Shown in pieces: positions 33,010 to 41,041 of a stretch of 64,000 nucleotides of DNA. The first letter of the stretch is position 1, and every line of letters begins with the position of its first letter. The position numbers were made by a program, and so were the translations under genes. Origin of the DNA: Phormidesmis sp963710175 (lineage in GTDB: Bacteria > Cyanobacteriota > Cyanobacteriia > Phormidesmidales > Phormidesmidaceae); contig CAVPZC010000002.1 of assembly GCA_963710175.1 (NCBI GenBank), positions 930,001-994,000 of the forward strand, read 5' to 3'. The notes beneath the pieces were generated by a model. It was not told the origin of the DNA. It was given only the letters and a program-made list of their open reading frames with translations, and did no database searches.

Positions 33010-33894
33010 ATGCCAAAAATCGAACTTTTTACCGAATTGGTTCCCCTCGTCAATGCCGACCCTTTTGCCCTACTAGGCGTTTCGGTCAAGGCCAGCGAAA
33101 AACAGATTGCCAGGCGCTACCGACAAATTGCCAAACACCTACACCCAGACGCACTCGCTCAAAGCAATACCGCAGCAGCGGATCAGGCACTGGCAGCCGA
33201 AGCGATCGCCCGCATCGTCAACCCATCTTATCAGCAGCTCAAACACGAAAAGAGCCGTCAGGCAGCGCTGATCAATCTCCGGCTGCGGATGAGGCGGCTG
33301 GCCCGCACCGAAAAGCTAGCGCCCACCTTTGAAAGCGCCCAGCAACTTGCCCAACTGAACAATGAGTCAATCAATGGTTTTTATGAGCAGGCACTGACCC
33401 AGCTAGCTGCCAGCCAGTTTCAGCCACTAGATTCACCTACGCAGTTTTTAGAACTTGACCAGCTGAATTTGATTTTTCTACATCGCCAGCTAGCGCTAGT
33501 CGCCCTGCCCGACGCCACAGAGACAGTCCCAACGCCGATTGCCGCCGTCATTCCAGAGACCGTATCGGCCCAGGCTCCACCCATTGACTACGCCACAAAG
33601 CACGTCGTCCGAGCCAAAACCTATCTCGCTCAGCACAGTTACGATAAGGCCGTGCAAGAACTGCGCGAGGCCCTCAAAATTACGCCGCGTGATGCAGAAA
33701 TCCACGCGCTAATTGGCCAGGCCTACTACAAACAAAACCTGCTGGGCATGGCCAAAGCTCATTTTCGCCAAACCCTCAAGCTCAACCCTACCCATCGAGC
33801 CGCAAAAAAATACGGCCAGCTACTAGGCCTATCAAACCCCATCGTCGAAACAGCGCCTAAAAAGCCCTGGCTGGGCCGCCTGCTCCACCGCTAG
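33010..33894 (+). CDS. J-domain protein with TPR repeats
   Basis: A 294-residue cyanobacterial co-chaperone-like protein. Residues 15-80 form a J domain with the canonical HPD (KHLHPDALAQ), here preceded by FALLGVSVKASEKQIARRYRQIA. A linker region is followed by TPR units near the C-terminus (AKTYLAQHSYDKAVQELREALKI, AEIHALIGQAYYKQNLLGMAKAHFRQTLKLNP). An intact HPD implies it can stimulate an Hsp70 partner. The ATG at 33010 was chosen over an in-frame TTG at 32998. Confidence 0.88.
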   Translation: MPKIELFTELVPLVNADPFALLGVSVKASEKQIARRYRQIAKHLHPDALAQSNTAAADQALAAEAIARIVNPSYQQLKHEKSRQAALINLRLRMRRLARTEKLAPTFESAQQLAQLNNESINGFYEQALTQLAASQFQPLDSPTQFLELDQLNLIFLHRQLALVALPDATETVPTPIAAVIPETVSAQAPPIDYATKHVVRAKTYLAQHSYDKAVQELREALKITPRDAEIHALIGQAYYKQNLLGMAKAHFRQTLKLNPTHRAAKKYGQLLGLSNPIVETAPKKPWLGRLLHR

Positions 33895-34060
33895 CCGTCG
33901 GCAGTTGCTTTCCCAAGTAAACTTTGACCAAAGTAGTGAAATCTCACCTTGGCGGGCAGCCGGTCACCTCTTACGCTAGATATTGTAGATGTACAGTGCT
34001 CATTGCCCCAATGCCCCACCGGAACTTGGGCTGGTTCTGTACCCCGCAGTGGTAATAATC

Positions 34061-34381
34061 ATGGGAATGTTTGATTCAGACCTGGTGCAGCAAGAAGCGA
34101 TGCAGCTGTTTCAGGATTATCAGTCTCTGATGCAGCTAGGTAGCAGCTACGGCAAGTTCGATCAAAAAGGCAAAAAGCTATTTATCGAACAGATGGAGTC
34201 AGTGATGGAGCGCTACCGCATCTTTATGAAGCGTTTTGAGCTCTCTGAAGACTTTATGGCCAAAATGACCATGGAGCAGCTCAAAACCCAGCTCAGTCAG
34301 TTTGGCACCAACCCGCATCAGATGTTTGACCAGATGCATCAGACCCTGGAGCGCATGAAAGCCGAAGTCGGCGACTCGTGA
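34061..34381 (+). CDS. DUF1825 family protein
   Basis: A 106-residue, all-helical protein highly conserved in cyanobacteria and of unknown function. The sequence MGMFDSDLVQQEAMQLFQDY, YGKFDQKGKKLFIEQMESVMERYRIF and MKRFELSEDFMAKMTMEQLK matches the family nearly throughout. The frame is open from 33989, but the ATG at 34061 aligns with family starts. It is transcribed alone between the J-domain gene and the convergent PBP gene. Confidence 0.92.
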   Translation: MGMFDSDLVQQEAMQLFQDYQSLMQLGSSYGKFDQKGKKLFIEQMESVMERYRIFMKRFELSEDFMAKMTMEQLKTQLSQFGTNPHQMFDQMHQTLERMKAEVGDS

Positions 34382-34497
34382 CTACTCTACGAGAAGGCAA
34401 AGCCTACGACTGCGCTCAGCCACCGATTTTGACTGGACTTAGTTACCCATCAGCTAAACCAATTTACACAAGAACAGGTAGTTGAGCGCAGCCGACA

Positions 34498-36435
34498 CTA
34501 CGGGCGAATAAATTCTCCGGGCTGGCGGAAGTTTTCTACCGGCTCGTCACGCAGTGCCTGAATCATAAAGTTGCGCCAAACTGGGGCGGCATAGCCCCCA
34601 CCCGTTGCACCTCTGCCCAAAGGCCGGTTGTCGTCATTGCCAACCCATACAGCGGTGGCTAGCTGAGGCACATAGCCAACAAACCATACATCCTTCTGGG
34701 AGTCAGTGGTGCCCGTCTTACCGGCTGCCGGACGACCAATCTGCGCGTTGGTCGCGGTTCCTCGCTCAATGACGCCACGCAATACATCAGTCAGGGCGGC
34801 ACTTGCCCATGGGTCAAGTACGAGCTGCGGCTTAGGTGTGTTGTCCAAAACTACATTGCCGTTGCTATCGGTAACGTGCACAATCAGCGTCGGCTCAGAG
34901 TGCCAGCCGTAGTTAGCAAAAGTGGCATAGGCTCCTGTTAGCTCCATCGGCGTCAGGTCTACCGCGCCCAAGGGCAGGGAAGTGACTGGGTCCATCGGGC
35001 TCTCAATGCCCAGCGTACGTGCAATTTCGACGATGCGGTTAATCCCTACCGACTGGCCCAGTTTGACGGCAGGCACGTTGCGAGAGAGCTCCAGAGCTTT
35101 GCGCAGGGTGATGCTGCCCATGAATGAGCCGTCGTAGTTGCGCGGTGTGTAGTAGTTGTAGCCGTCGGGGTAGGTGACAGCGGCGTCATTGATGACGCTG
35201 TCAGGGGTGAATTTACCCGAGGCAAAGGCCGCATAGTAGACAAAAGGCTTAAAGGCAGAGCCAGGCTGACGCCGGGACTGGATAGCCCGGTTGAACTGGC
35301 TAGTCTCGTGATTGACGCCGCCCACTAAGGCTTTGACAAAATGGGTGCGTGGATCGATGGCGACCAGGGCCATCTCATCGGCATAAGCGCCGTTGCCGAA
35401 AAAGCGATAGTAGCTATCGGCGACGGTCTCTTCAGCAATCCGCTGCAACTTCAGATCGATGGTGGTCTGAATTCGCATACCACCTCTGGCCATTGCCTCC
35501 TGGCCAAATTTTTCGGTCAGCTCCTGCAAAACGGCATCGGTGACATAGGGGGCCTGACTGGAGCGGAATGAGGTGATCTGTCCCAGTTTTATCGGCTGAG
35601 CTTTAGCGGTTTCTACTTCTTCTGGGGTGATCCAGTTGAGTTCGCGCATCCGCCCGAGCACGATGCGCTGGCGCTCTTTGGCCGTTTGGTAGTCAACGAA
35701 AGGGCTGTAGCTCTCGGGCGCTTGAATCAGACCGGCCATCATCGCAGATTCGGCCAGGGTCAGATCTTTGGCAGATTTGTTGAAGTAGCTCTGGGCAGCG
35801 GTTTCAGCGCCGTAGGTATTGTGGCCCCAATACACCTGATTGAGATAGAGTTCAAGGATTTCATTCTTTTCAAAGATCTGCTCAATCCGCATGGCCAACA
35901 CGACTTCTACCAGTTTGCGGCTGATGGTGCGCTCGGGTGAGAGAAAGAGGTTTTTCACCAGCTGCATGGTGACGGTAGAGCCCCCCTGTACGGTGCTACC
36001 GGCGCTGAAGTTGGCTAAAAGGGCTCGGCCAATGCCGCTGGGGTTGATGCCCTGATGGGTGTAGTAATAGCTGTCCTCAATGGCGAGCACGGCGCGTTTG
36101 AGGCTGGGAGAAACTTCGTTAAGGCCGATGACCTCGCGGTTGGCTTCGTCATGTATGCTGTCGAGCAGGGTGCCATTTACGTCGTAGACGTAGCTGGTCT
36201 CTGAAGGGATGTAGTTGCGCAGCACCCGGACATCGGGCAGGTTGCGAAAGCTAATGGCTAGGCCCACTAAACCGCCTGCGACGACAGAACTACCTAGCAT
36301 CGTCATCGTCAGCAGTGTGGCTGCGCCAATCTGCCCGACCTCTTGGATGTAGCGAAGGATGTGGTGCGATCGCACCGATGAGCCTTCGGGCGAGCTTCTA
36401 CGCGGTCTGACTTTGCGATAAGTGTTAGAAGACAC
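34498..36435 (-). CDS. Class A penicillin-binding protein (PBP1A family)
   Basis: Bifunctional peptidoglycan synthase of the plasma membrane. After a short Arg-rich cytoplasmic tail and one membrane helix (residues 37-62), the GT51 domain shows AIEDSYYYTHQGINPSGIGRAL, GGSTVTMQLVKNLFL and ELYLNQVYWG. The transpeptidase domain shows the SxxK in RQPGSAFKPF, the SxN in LSRNVP and KTGTT near residue 570. The length of 645 is normal. It is divergent from tyrS across a 387-base gap. In cyanobacteria several paralogues share this role, so I give no numbered gene symbol. Confidence 0.95.
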   Translation of the reverse strand: MSSNTYRKVRPRRSSPEGSSVRSHHILRYIQEVGQIGAATLLTMTMLGSSVVAGGLVGLAISFRNLPDVRVLRNYIPSETSYVYDVNGTLLDSIHDEANREVIGLNEVSPSLKRAVLAIEDSYYYTHQGINPSGIGRALLANFSAGSTVQGGSTVTMQLVKNLFLSPERTISRKLVEVVLAMRIEQIFEKNEILELYLNQVYWGHNTYGAETAAQSYFNKSAKDLTLAESAMMAGLIQAPESYSPFVDYQTAKERQRIVLGRMRELNWITPEEVETAKAQPIKLGQITSFRSSQAPYVTDAVLQELTEKFGQEAMARGGMRIQTTIDLKLQRIAEETVADSYYRFFGNGAYADEMALVAIDPRTHFVKALVGGVNHETSQFNRAIQSRRQPGSAFKPFVYYAAFASGKFTPDSVINDAAVTYPDGYNYYTPRNYDGSFMGSITLRKALELSRNVPAVKLGQSVGINRIVEIARTLGIESPMDPVTSLPLGAVDLTPMELTGAYATFANYGWHSEPTLIVHVTDSNGNVVLDNTPKPQLVLDPWASAALTDVLRGVIERGTATNAQIGRPAAGKTGTTDSQKDVWFVGYVPQLATAVWVGNDDNRPLGRGATGGGYAAPVWRNFMIQALRDEPVENFRQPGEFIRP

Positions 36436-36822
36436 AGGGAGACGATATTTCCTAATTTAAGGGGAGCTTACCTGATGATGTCGAAAAGTTCCACAGCGTC
36501 TTCAGGCAGTTTTGACCGATGCGATGAGAGAAGGATAACCAAATCAGCTGAAATAACTAACACCCTAGCGCAATAAACTTGACTGACCGTCTGGCCTGCG
36601 CTGACTTCCGGTTTAGCTACTGGATAAATATAGATGATCTCTGGTGAATATCCAGACTTTTGTGATTTTTCTCACGAAGTTCGTAGCCATAGACGTTTCA
36701 AATCCATGGCTTTACTGAGACTAATTGCTTGCCTTTTAACCTGAGCTAGGTGTACCAGAGGTTCACCCGTAAAGCTACACTGTCAGAGCCCCGGCTTAGC
36801 GCTGTTAACCCTTTCTCTGCTC
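36436..36822. other. Divergent promoter region between the PBP gene and tyrS
   Basis: No protein-like frame is visible. The region is AT-richer than the flanking genes. It contains the CRP-like site listed separately and a weak AGCCAT/ATGGCT dyad near 36690-36717. No T-box or other leader signature was recognised upstream of tyrS. Confidence 0.4.
36661..36676. promoter_or_regulatory. Candidate CRP/SyCRP1 binding site
   Basis: TGTGATTTTTCTCACG matches the TGTGA-N6-TCACA consensus of cAMP receptor proteins at 9 of 10 half-site positions. It lies 147 bases upstream of tyrS and 226 bases upstream of the divergent PBP gene. The match could be chance. Confidence 0.35.
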
Positions 36823-38073
36823 ATGACTGCTAGCACTGCTTCAGATTCACTCTCATCCAATGCGATCCCGCCGGCGCTGGCGGATATCTATCGGGGCGTG
36901 AGTGAAGTTTTTCCTGATCAGTCCGGCTCAACTGACGGCAACAACAATCTAATCGCGCGGCTACAGCAGAGCAACCAGCCGCTGCGGATAAAGCTAGGCA
37001 TTGACCCAACCGGCTCCGAGATTCACCTGGGCCACAGTATTCTGGTTCGTAAGCTGCGAGATTTTCAAGAAGCAGGGCATACAGCCGTGCTGTTAATCGG
37101 TGACTTTACCGCGCAAATTGGCGACCCCACCGACCGGGCAGAAGTCCGCAAGCAGCTGAGCCCAGCCGAGGTCAAGGCCAATGCCGAAACCTACATCGAT
37201 CAGGTGCGGCCTATTCTAGACTTTGATACGCCTGGGAGACTAGAGATTCGCTATAACTCGGAGTGGCTAGCCGATATCAATTTGAGTAAGCTGTTGGAGC
37301 TGCTGAGCACCATGACCCTGGGCCAAATGCTGGCGAAAGAGGGGTTCGCCAATCGCTACGAAAAGGGCACGCCGGTCTACATGCATGAGTTTTTATATCC
37401 GCTGCTGCAAGGCTACGACTCGGTAGCACTAGAATCCGATGTGGAGCTAGGCGGCACCGATCAAAAGTTCAACGTGGCCGTTGGGCGCGATTTGCAGCGG
37501 CACTTTGGGCTGCGACCTCAGTTTGGCATGTTGCTGCCGCTGCTGATCGGCACTGATGGTAGTCAGAAGATGTCTAAGTCCTTAGGCAACTACGTCGGCC
37601 TGAAGGAAGATCCGCTCTCGATGTATTCCAAGCTTGAGAAAACGGCGGACGCGGTGATCGTGGACTACTTTACTCATTTGACTAAGCTGCCTTTAAGTGA
37701 ACTGCCGGATAACCCCCGAGAGCAGCAAAAGCTGTTGGCCAAAATGGTCACTAGCCAGTTTCATGGGGAGCAGGCAGCAGAACAGGCTCAGCAGGATGCG
37801 CTGACGCTGGTGCAAGGGGAGGCGCAGGCCGCTGAAGCGGTGGCCGAATTTTCGCTAGCTGAAGTTGGATTCCCGGCCAAGCTATTTTATTTGCTGGGGG
37901 CAACGCCGCTCTGTGCTAGCAGCAGTGAAGCGCGTCGTCATGTCAACGGGGGGGCCGTAAAACTCGATGGGGAGAAGATGGACGATCCAAACCTTACGTT
38001 TGCAGGCGCTGATGAGCTGATCGGCAAGGTCTTGCAAGTTGGGAAAAAGAAGTTTGTGCGGCTGGTCGCGTAA
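36823..38073 (+). CDS. tyrS: Tyrosyl-tRNA synthetase
   Basis: Charges tRNA-Tyr with tyrosine. The class I signatures are HLGH (GSEIHLGHSILVRKL, the HIGH motif) and KMSKS (GSQKMSKSLGNYVGL). Further family blocks are LIGDFTAQIGDPT, EFLYPLLQGYDSVAL and GGTDQKFNVAVGRDL. A C-terminal S4-like RNA-binding part (SSSEARRHVNGGAVKLDGEK) completes the 416 residues, as in the TyrZ-type family. The first 25 residues are Ser/Thr/Ala-rich and variable. Four bases separate its stop from the pyrF start. Confidence 0.96.
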   Translation: MTASTASDSLSSNAIPPALADIYRGVSEVFPDQSGSTDGNNNLIARLQQSNQPLRIKLGIDPTGSEIHLGHSILVRKLRDFQEAGHTAVLLIGDFTAQIGDPTDRAEVRKQLSPAEVKANAETYIDQVRPILDFDTPGRLEIRYNSEWLADINLSKLLELLSTMTLGQMLAKEGFANRYEKGTPVYMHEFLYPLLQGYDSVALESDVELGGTDQKFNVAVGRDLQRHFGLRPQFGMLLPLLIGTDGSQKMSKSLGNYVGLKEDPLSMYSKLEKTADAVIVDYFTHLTKLPLSELPDNPREQQKLLAKMVTSQFHGEQAAEQAQQDALTLVQGEAQAAEAVAEFSLAEVGFPAKLFYLLGATPLCASSSEARRHVNGGAVKLDGEKMDDPNLTFAGADELIGKVLQVGKKKFVRLVA

Positions 38074-38077
38074 GGAT

Positions 38078-38794
38078 ATGAGCAGTGCGTCTGAGCAAAT
38101 CATTGTGCCGCTGGATGTGCCGGGCGAAAGGGAAGCGATCGTCCTCCTCAACGCCCTACCCCAGGTCACCTTCTGGAAAGTGGGCCTAGAGCTATTCGTC
38201 AGCAGCGGCCCGACCTTGCTCAAAGAGCTGAAATCCCGCAATAAGCGCATCTTTCTAGATCTGAAGCTTCACGATATTCCCAACACGATGGCGGGCGCTT
38301 GTCGGGCAGCGGGGCGCTACGGGGTGGATTTACTCACCGTACATGCAGCGGCTGGGAAAGTTGCCCTAATGGCAGCGCAGACAGCTGCGGCTGAAGGTGC
38401 AGCAGCAGCCGGTTGCCTGCCGCCGAGGGTAATTGCGGTGACGTTGCTGACGAGTATTGATGAGCGATCGCTATCCACCGAACTCAAAATACCTACAGCG
38501 CTAACCGACTACACTCAGCAAATGGCGTTATTGGCTCAGGAGAGTGGTTTAGGCGGCGCAGTTTGTTCTCCTCAAGAAGCCAGCCTGCTTAGACGCACCT
38601 GCGGAGAAGACTTTCGGCTGGTGTGTCCAGGCGTAAGGCCCACTTGGGCACAGAAGGGCGATCAGCAGCGAGCAATGACCCCAGCTGAAGCAGTGCAGGC
38701 GGGCGCTCACTACCTGGTAATTGGCAGACCGATTACGCAGGCTGACGATCCAGCGGCGGCCTTTGCGCAGATCTGTGAGGAGATGGGCGGATGA
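38078..38794 (+). CDS. pyrF: Orotidine 5'-phosphate decarboxylase
   Basis: Converts OMP to UMP, the last step of de novo pyrimidine synthesis. The 238-residue product has the substrate Asp near its start (IVPLDVPGE), the catalytic Lys-Asp array in FLDLKLHDIPNTM, the loop GVDLLTVHAAAG, and the closing CPGVRP and VIGRPITQADDP. The frame is open from 39 bases earlier inside tyrS, but the ATG at 38078 is standard. The end overlaps the next gene by four bases (ATGA), which indicates translational coupling. Confidence 0.95.
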   Translation: MSSASEQIIVPLDVPGEREAIVLLNALPQVTFWKVGLELFVSSGPTLLKELKSRNKRIFLDLKLHDIPNTMAGACRAAGRYGVDLLTVHAAAGKVALMAAQTAAAEGAAAAGCLPPRVIAVTLLTSIDERSLSTELKIPTALTDYTQQMALLAQESGLGGAVCSPQEASLLRRTCGEDFRLVCPGVRPTWAQKGDQQRAMTPAEAVQAGAHYLVIGRPITQADDPAAAFAQICEEMGG

Positions 38795-39498
38795 TGGGAT
38801 GGGCGATCGCGCTAATCATGGGCCTGACGACAGAACTGCCCAATAGCAACAGCATTTTATCAGCACCTCGTCACGCAGCTGTAGAAGCGCCTCAGCCAGC
38901 CGCTGCTCCGTCTGATGAAGATGAGGCCACTGGCAGCGAGCCCGCCGTTCCCCGTCCTTACAGTCCGCTGCGTCCTACAGCGGTTTGTCCTGAAGACATT
39001 GAGACGCTGACGGCGCTATTGATTCGAGACATTCCCAACTACACCAATCGAGTATTGCAGCGAACGGTTGCGGCCCTGCCTAACAACGATGTTGATGGTC
39101 GCGAGCCCTACCGCCCTTCTTACGTGCTGATTGCGGGCAGACCGGAGCTAGAGCCGCTGGATTTAAATGACTATACGTATACGACTTCGCCAGACGCGGG
39201 CGGGCCGATCACTCAACTGTTTTTCACCACTTTATCGCGGCAGTATTCGGGGCTACGCGACAAGCAGGTGCAAGAGTATCACTGGCTGTTTTTGACTCAG
39301 GCCGATGACGGCTGGCGGCTAGCGCTGATGTTTTCTGCAATAGATGATGTGGGAAATGTGCGATTCTCCACAGGAGAGGCTAGGCCATCGCCCCTCCCCC
39401 CTCGTGAAAACAGTCGCGGCAGCGTCGGTCAGGCCGTACAGCTATGGCTACGAGACTGCCGGGCCGGGGCGATTTATCCTCTAGAAGCTGACCTATAA
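38791..39498 (+). CDS. Conserved exported hypothetical protein, 235 aa
   Basis: The product begins with a short hydrophobic segment (MMGWAIALIMGLTTELP) that could be a signal peptide. A Pro/Ala/Glu-rich linker follows, and then a folded region of about 170 residues (VCPEDIETLTALLIRDIPNYTNRVLQR, FFTTLSRQYSGLRDKQVQEYHWLFLTQADDGWRLALMFSAI). I recall similar cyanobacterial proteins with no known function. It is the third gene of the tyrS-pyrF unit and overlaps pyrF by four bases. Confidence 0.75.
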   Translation: MMGWAIALIMGLTTELPNSNSILSAPRHAAVEAPQPAAAPSDEDEATGSEPAVPRPYSPLRPTAVCPEDIETLTALLIRDIPNYTNRVLQRTVAALPNNDVDGREPYRPSYVLIAGRPELEPLDLNDYTYTTSPDAGGPITQLFFTTLSRQYSGLRDKQVQEYHWLFLTQADDGWRLALMFSAIDDVGNVRFSTGEARPSPLPPRENSRGSVGQAVQLWLRDCRAGAIYPLEADL

Positions 39499-39570
39499 GC
39501 GGTTTCTTCGCGATGGTAGCCATTGCCAGCTGACGGCTATGATATGAAGCAATGCGTGAGGCAGCCATTA

Positions 39571-39924
39571 ATGTCTTCCCTACCCAATTCACAGATGTAT
39601 GAAAGGCTTGGCGTGTCACCAGCAGAGCTACAGGAATTTTGTGAGCGATCGCCCATTACAGAACTGGCATTTTTCGGCTCTGTCCTACGGGAAGATTTTA
39701 ATGCCGATAGTGATATTGACGTTTTAGTCAGGCTGGTTCCAGACAGCAGCCTGAGCCTGATGGATCTTGTTGGTCTTGAGTACCAGTTTGAAGACTTATT
39801 CCATCGAAGGGTTGATCTTGTTGAGCGCGAGGCAGTCGAAGCTGACCACAACTGGATGCGACGCCGCGAGATCTTAAGCAATATTCAGATAGTTTATGAA
39901 TCGCGACCAGTCTTATCTTCTTGA
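39571..39924 (+). CDS. mntA: MntA-like minimal nucleotidyltransferase (antitoxin)
   Basis: In HEPN/MNT modules, MntA neutralises the HepT ribonuclease by adenylylating a tyrosine in its RX4HXY motif. The 117-residue product carries the nucleotidyltransferase signature AFFGSVLREDFNADSDIDVLVRL (GSxxR...SDID). A downstream strand with the third acidic position (RVDLVEREAVE) is also present, so catalysis should be intact. I chose the ATG at 39571, preceded by GAGG; earlier in-frame starts reach 39523. It overlaps the HepT reading frame by 29 bases, the usual coupled arrangement. Its partner is frameshifted. Confidence 0.88.
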   Translation: MSSLPNSQMYERLGVSPAELQEFCERSPITELAFFGSVLREDFNADSDIDVLVRLVPDSSLSLMDLVGLEYQFEDLFHRRVDLVEREAVEADHNWMRRREILSNIQIVYESRPVLSS

Positions 39925-40230
39925 CCTCCACAAAGCTGCTTCAGAAGCGCAGCAAGTCGTAGCGGGATTGGATGCTGAGGCATTTTCAGCAGACCGTAAC
40001 GCTCAACTGGCGATGCTTTACAGCATTACACTGCTCGGAGAAATCGTCAAAAGGATATCGTCTCCATTTGATCTCAGCATCCAGCGATCAAATGGAGACA
40101 AATCGCTGGGATGCGAGACAAACTAATTCATGGCTATCAAGATGTAGAGATCCCTCGGGTCTGGCAGGTATCGCAGGTTGATATCCCCGAACTCCTCGAC
40201 TATATTCAGCCTTTATTGCCAAAAGAATAA
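39896..40230 (+). pseudogene. hepT: Frameshifted HepT-like HEPN ribonuclease
   Basis: The first frame (39896-40126) encodes a HepT N-terminus: NRDQSYLLDLHKAASEAQQV through LYSITLLGEIVKRIS. It then runs into unrelated residues and stops. From 40072 another frame reads SQHPAIKWRQIAGMRDKLIH, then GYQDVEIPRVWQV and IPELLDYIQPLL to a stop at 40230. This is the missing C-terminal half, with the catalytic and AMPylation motif RDKLIHGY (RX4HXY). Restoring one base at about 40069 joins both halves at the normal length. As written, the toxin motif is not translated in frame. The break lies inside a perfect 13-bp inverted repeat (40061-40073/40086-40098). A sequencing error cannot be excluded. Confidence 0.85.
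40061..40098. repeat. Perfect inverted repeat at the hepT frameshift
   Basis: TCTCCATTTGATC (40061-40073) and GATCAAATGGAGA (40086-40098) pair over 13 bp around a 12-base loop. The inferred missing base belongs in the left arm, so the pre-mutation sequence would have been an imperfect palindrome. Confidence 0.9.
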
Positions 40231-40236
40231 TCTGAG

Positions 40237-40938
40237 CTAAGCCTCAGCGCGAATTTCGTCTAGTTTGGTCTTTACAGCCTGAATGTCCTGCCACATCAGC
40301 CATTTGGGCTTGCCCGGCTCACGGGAAGGGTTGCGCAGCAGATAAGCCGGGTGAAGAATGGGCATACAGAGGCGGCCCTCCCATTCGATCCACTGGCCGC
40401 GAATTTTGGTGATGCCGCGCTTTTCGCTGGGGATGATGCCCTTAACGGAGGTGGCCCCTGTCAGCAAAATTAATTTAGGGTCAACCAGGCGAATTTGCTC
40501 CAGTATATAGGGGCGACAGGCGTTGATTTCGGCGGTGGTCGGGTTGCGGTTACCCGGCGGACGGCATTTGACGATGTTGCAAATGTAAACGTCTTTCTCG
40601 CTGTCGATGCGGACTGATCCTAGAATTTTTTCTAAAAGCTGCCCCGATCTGCCGACAAAGGGGAGGCCCTGCTCGTCCTCCTGCTGGCCGGGGCCTTCAC
40701 CGATGATCATAATTGGCGCGGTGCGGCTGCCCCGGCTGACGACAACGTTGGTACGGGTTTCGGCAAGCTCGCAGCGCTGACAGCCTTTGCAGTGTCCGGC
40801 TAGCGTGTCTAGCGACTCATAGGTGCCGGGCGGAATCGGGACTTTGGCACTGGTCGGAATTTTGTCGATGTCAAAGTCTTTGGGGGGCGGGGTGGCTTCT
40901 ACGCCGCTAGCGCTAAAGAGGTCGATCTGCTCAGCCAT
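40237..40938 (-). CDS. Type-4 uracil-DNA glycosylase (4Fe-4S)
   Basis: Removes uracil from DNA; family 4 enzymes carry a 4Fe-4S cluster. The 233-residue product shows GHCKGCQRCELAETRTNVV (cluster cysteines), the uracil-binding motif GEGPGQQEDEQGLPFVGRSGQLL, YICNIVKCRPPGNRNPTTAE with further cysteines, and the C-terminal HPAYLLRNPSREPGK loop. The N-terminal 40 residues are a variable extension. It is convergent with the HepT/MntA module. Confidence 0.93.
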   Translation of the reverse strand: MAEQIDLFSASGVEATPPPKDFDIDKIPTSAKVPIPPGTYESLDTLAGHCKGCQRCELAETRTNVVVSRGSRTAPIMIIGEGPGQQEDEQGLPFVGRSGQLLEKILGSVRIDSEKDVYICNIVKCRPPGNRNPTTAEINACRPYILEQIRLVDPKLILLTGATSVKGIIPSEKRGITKIRGQWIEWEGRLCMPILHPAYLLRNPSREPGKPKWLMWQDIQAVKTKLDEIRAEA

Positions 40939-41041
40939 GGACTCTTTGTATAACGGATCACTACCCTCTCAGTCTAAAGGCAAAGGACTGAGTCAAGCGG
41001 ATGATTTATGGCGCTAGGCTTTATGCAAACAATGGGTACGG

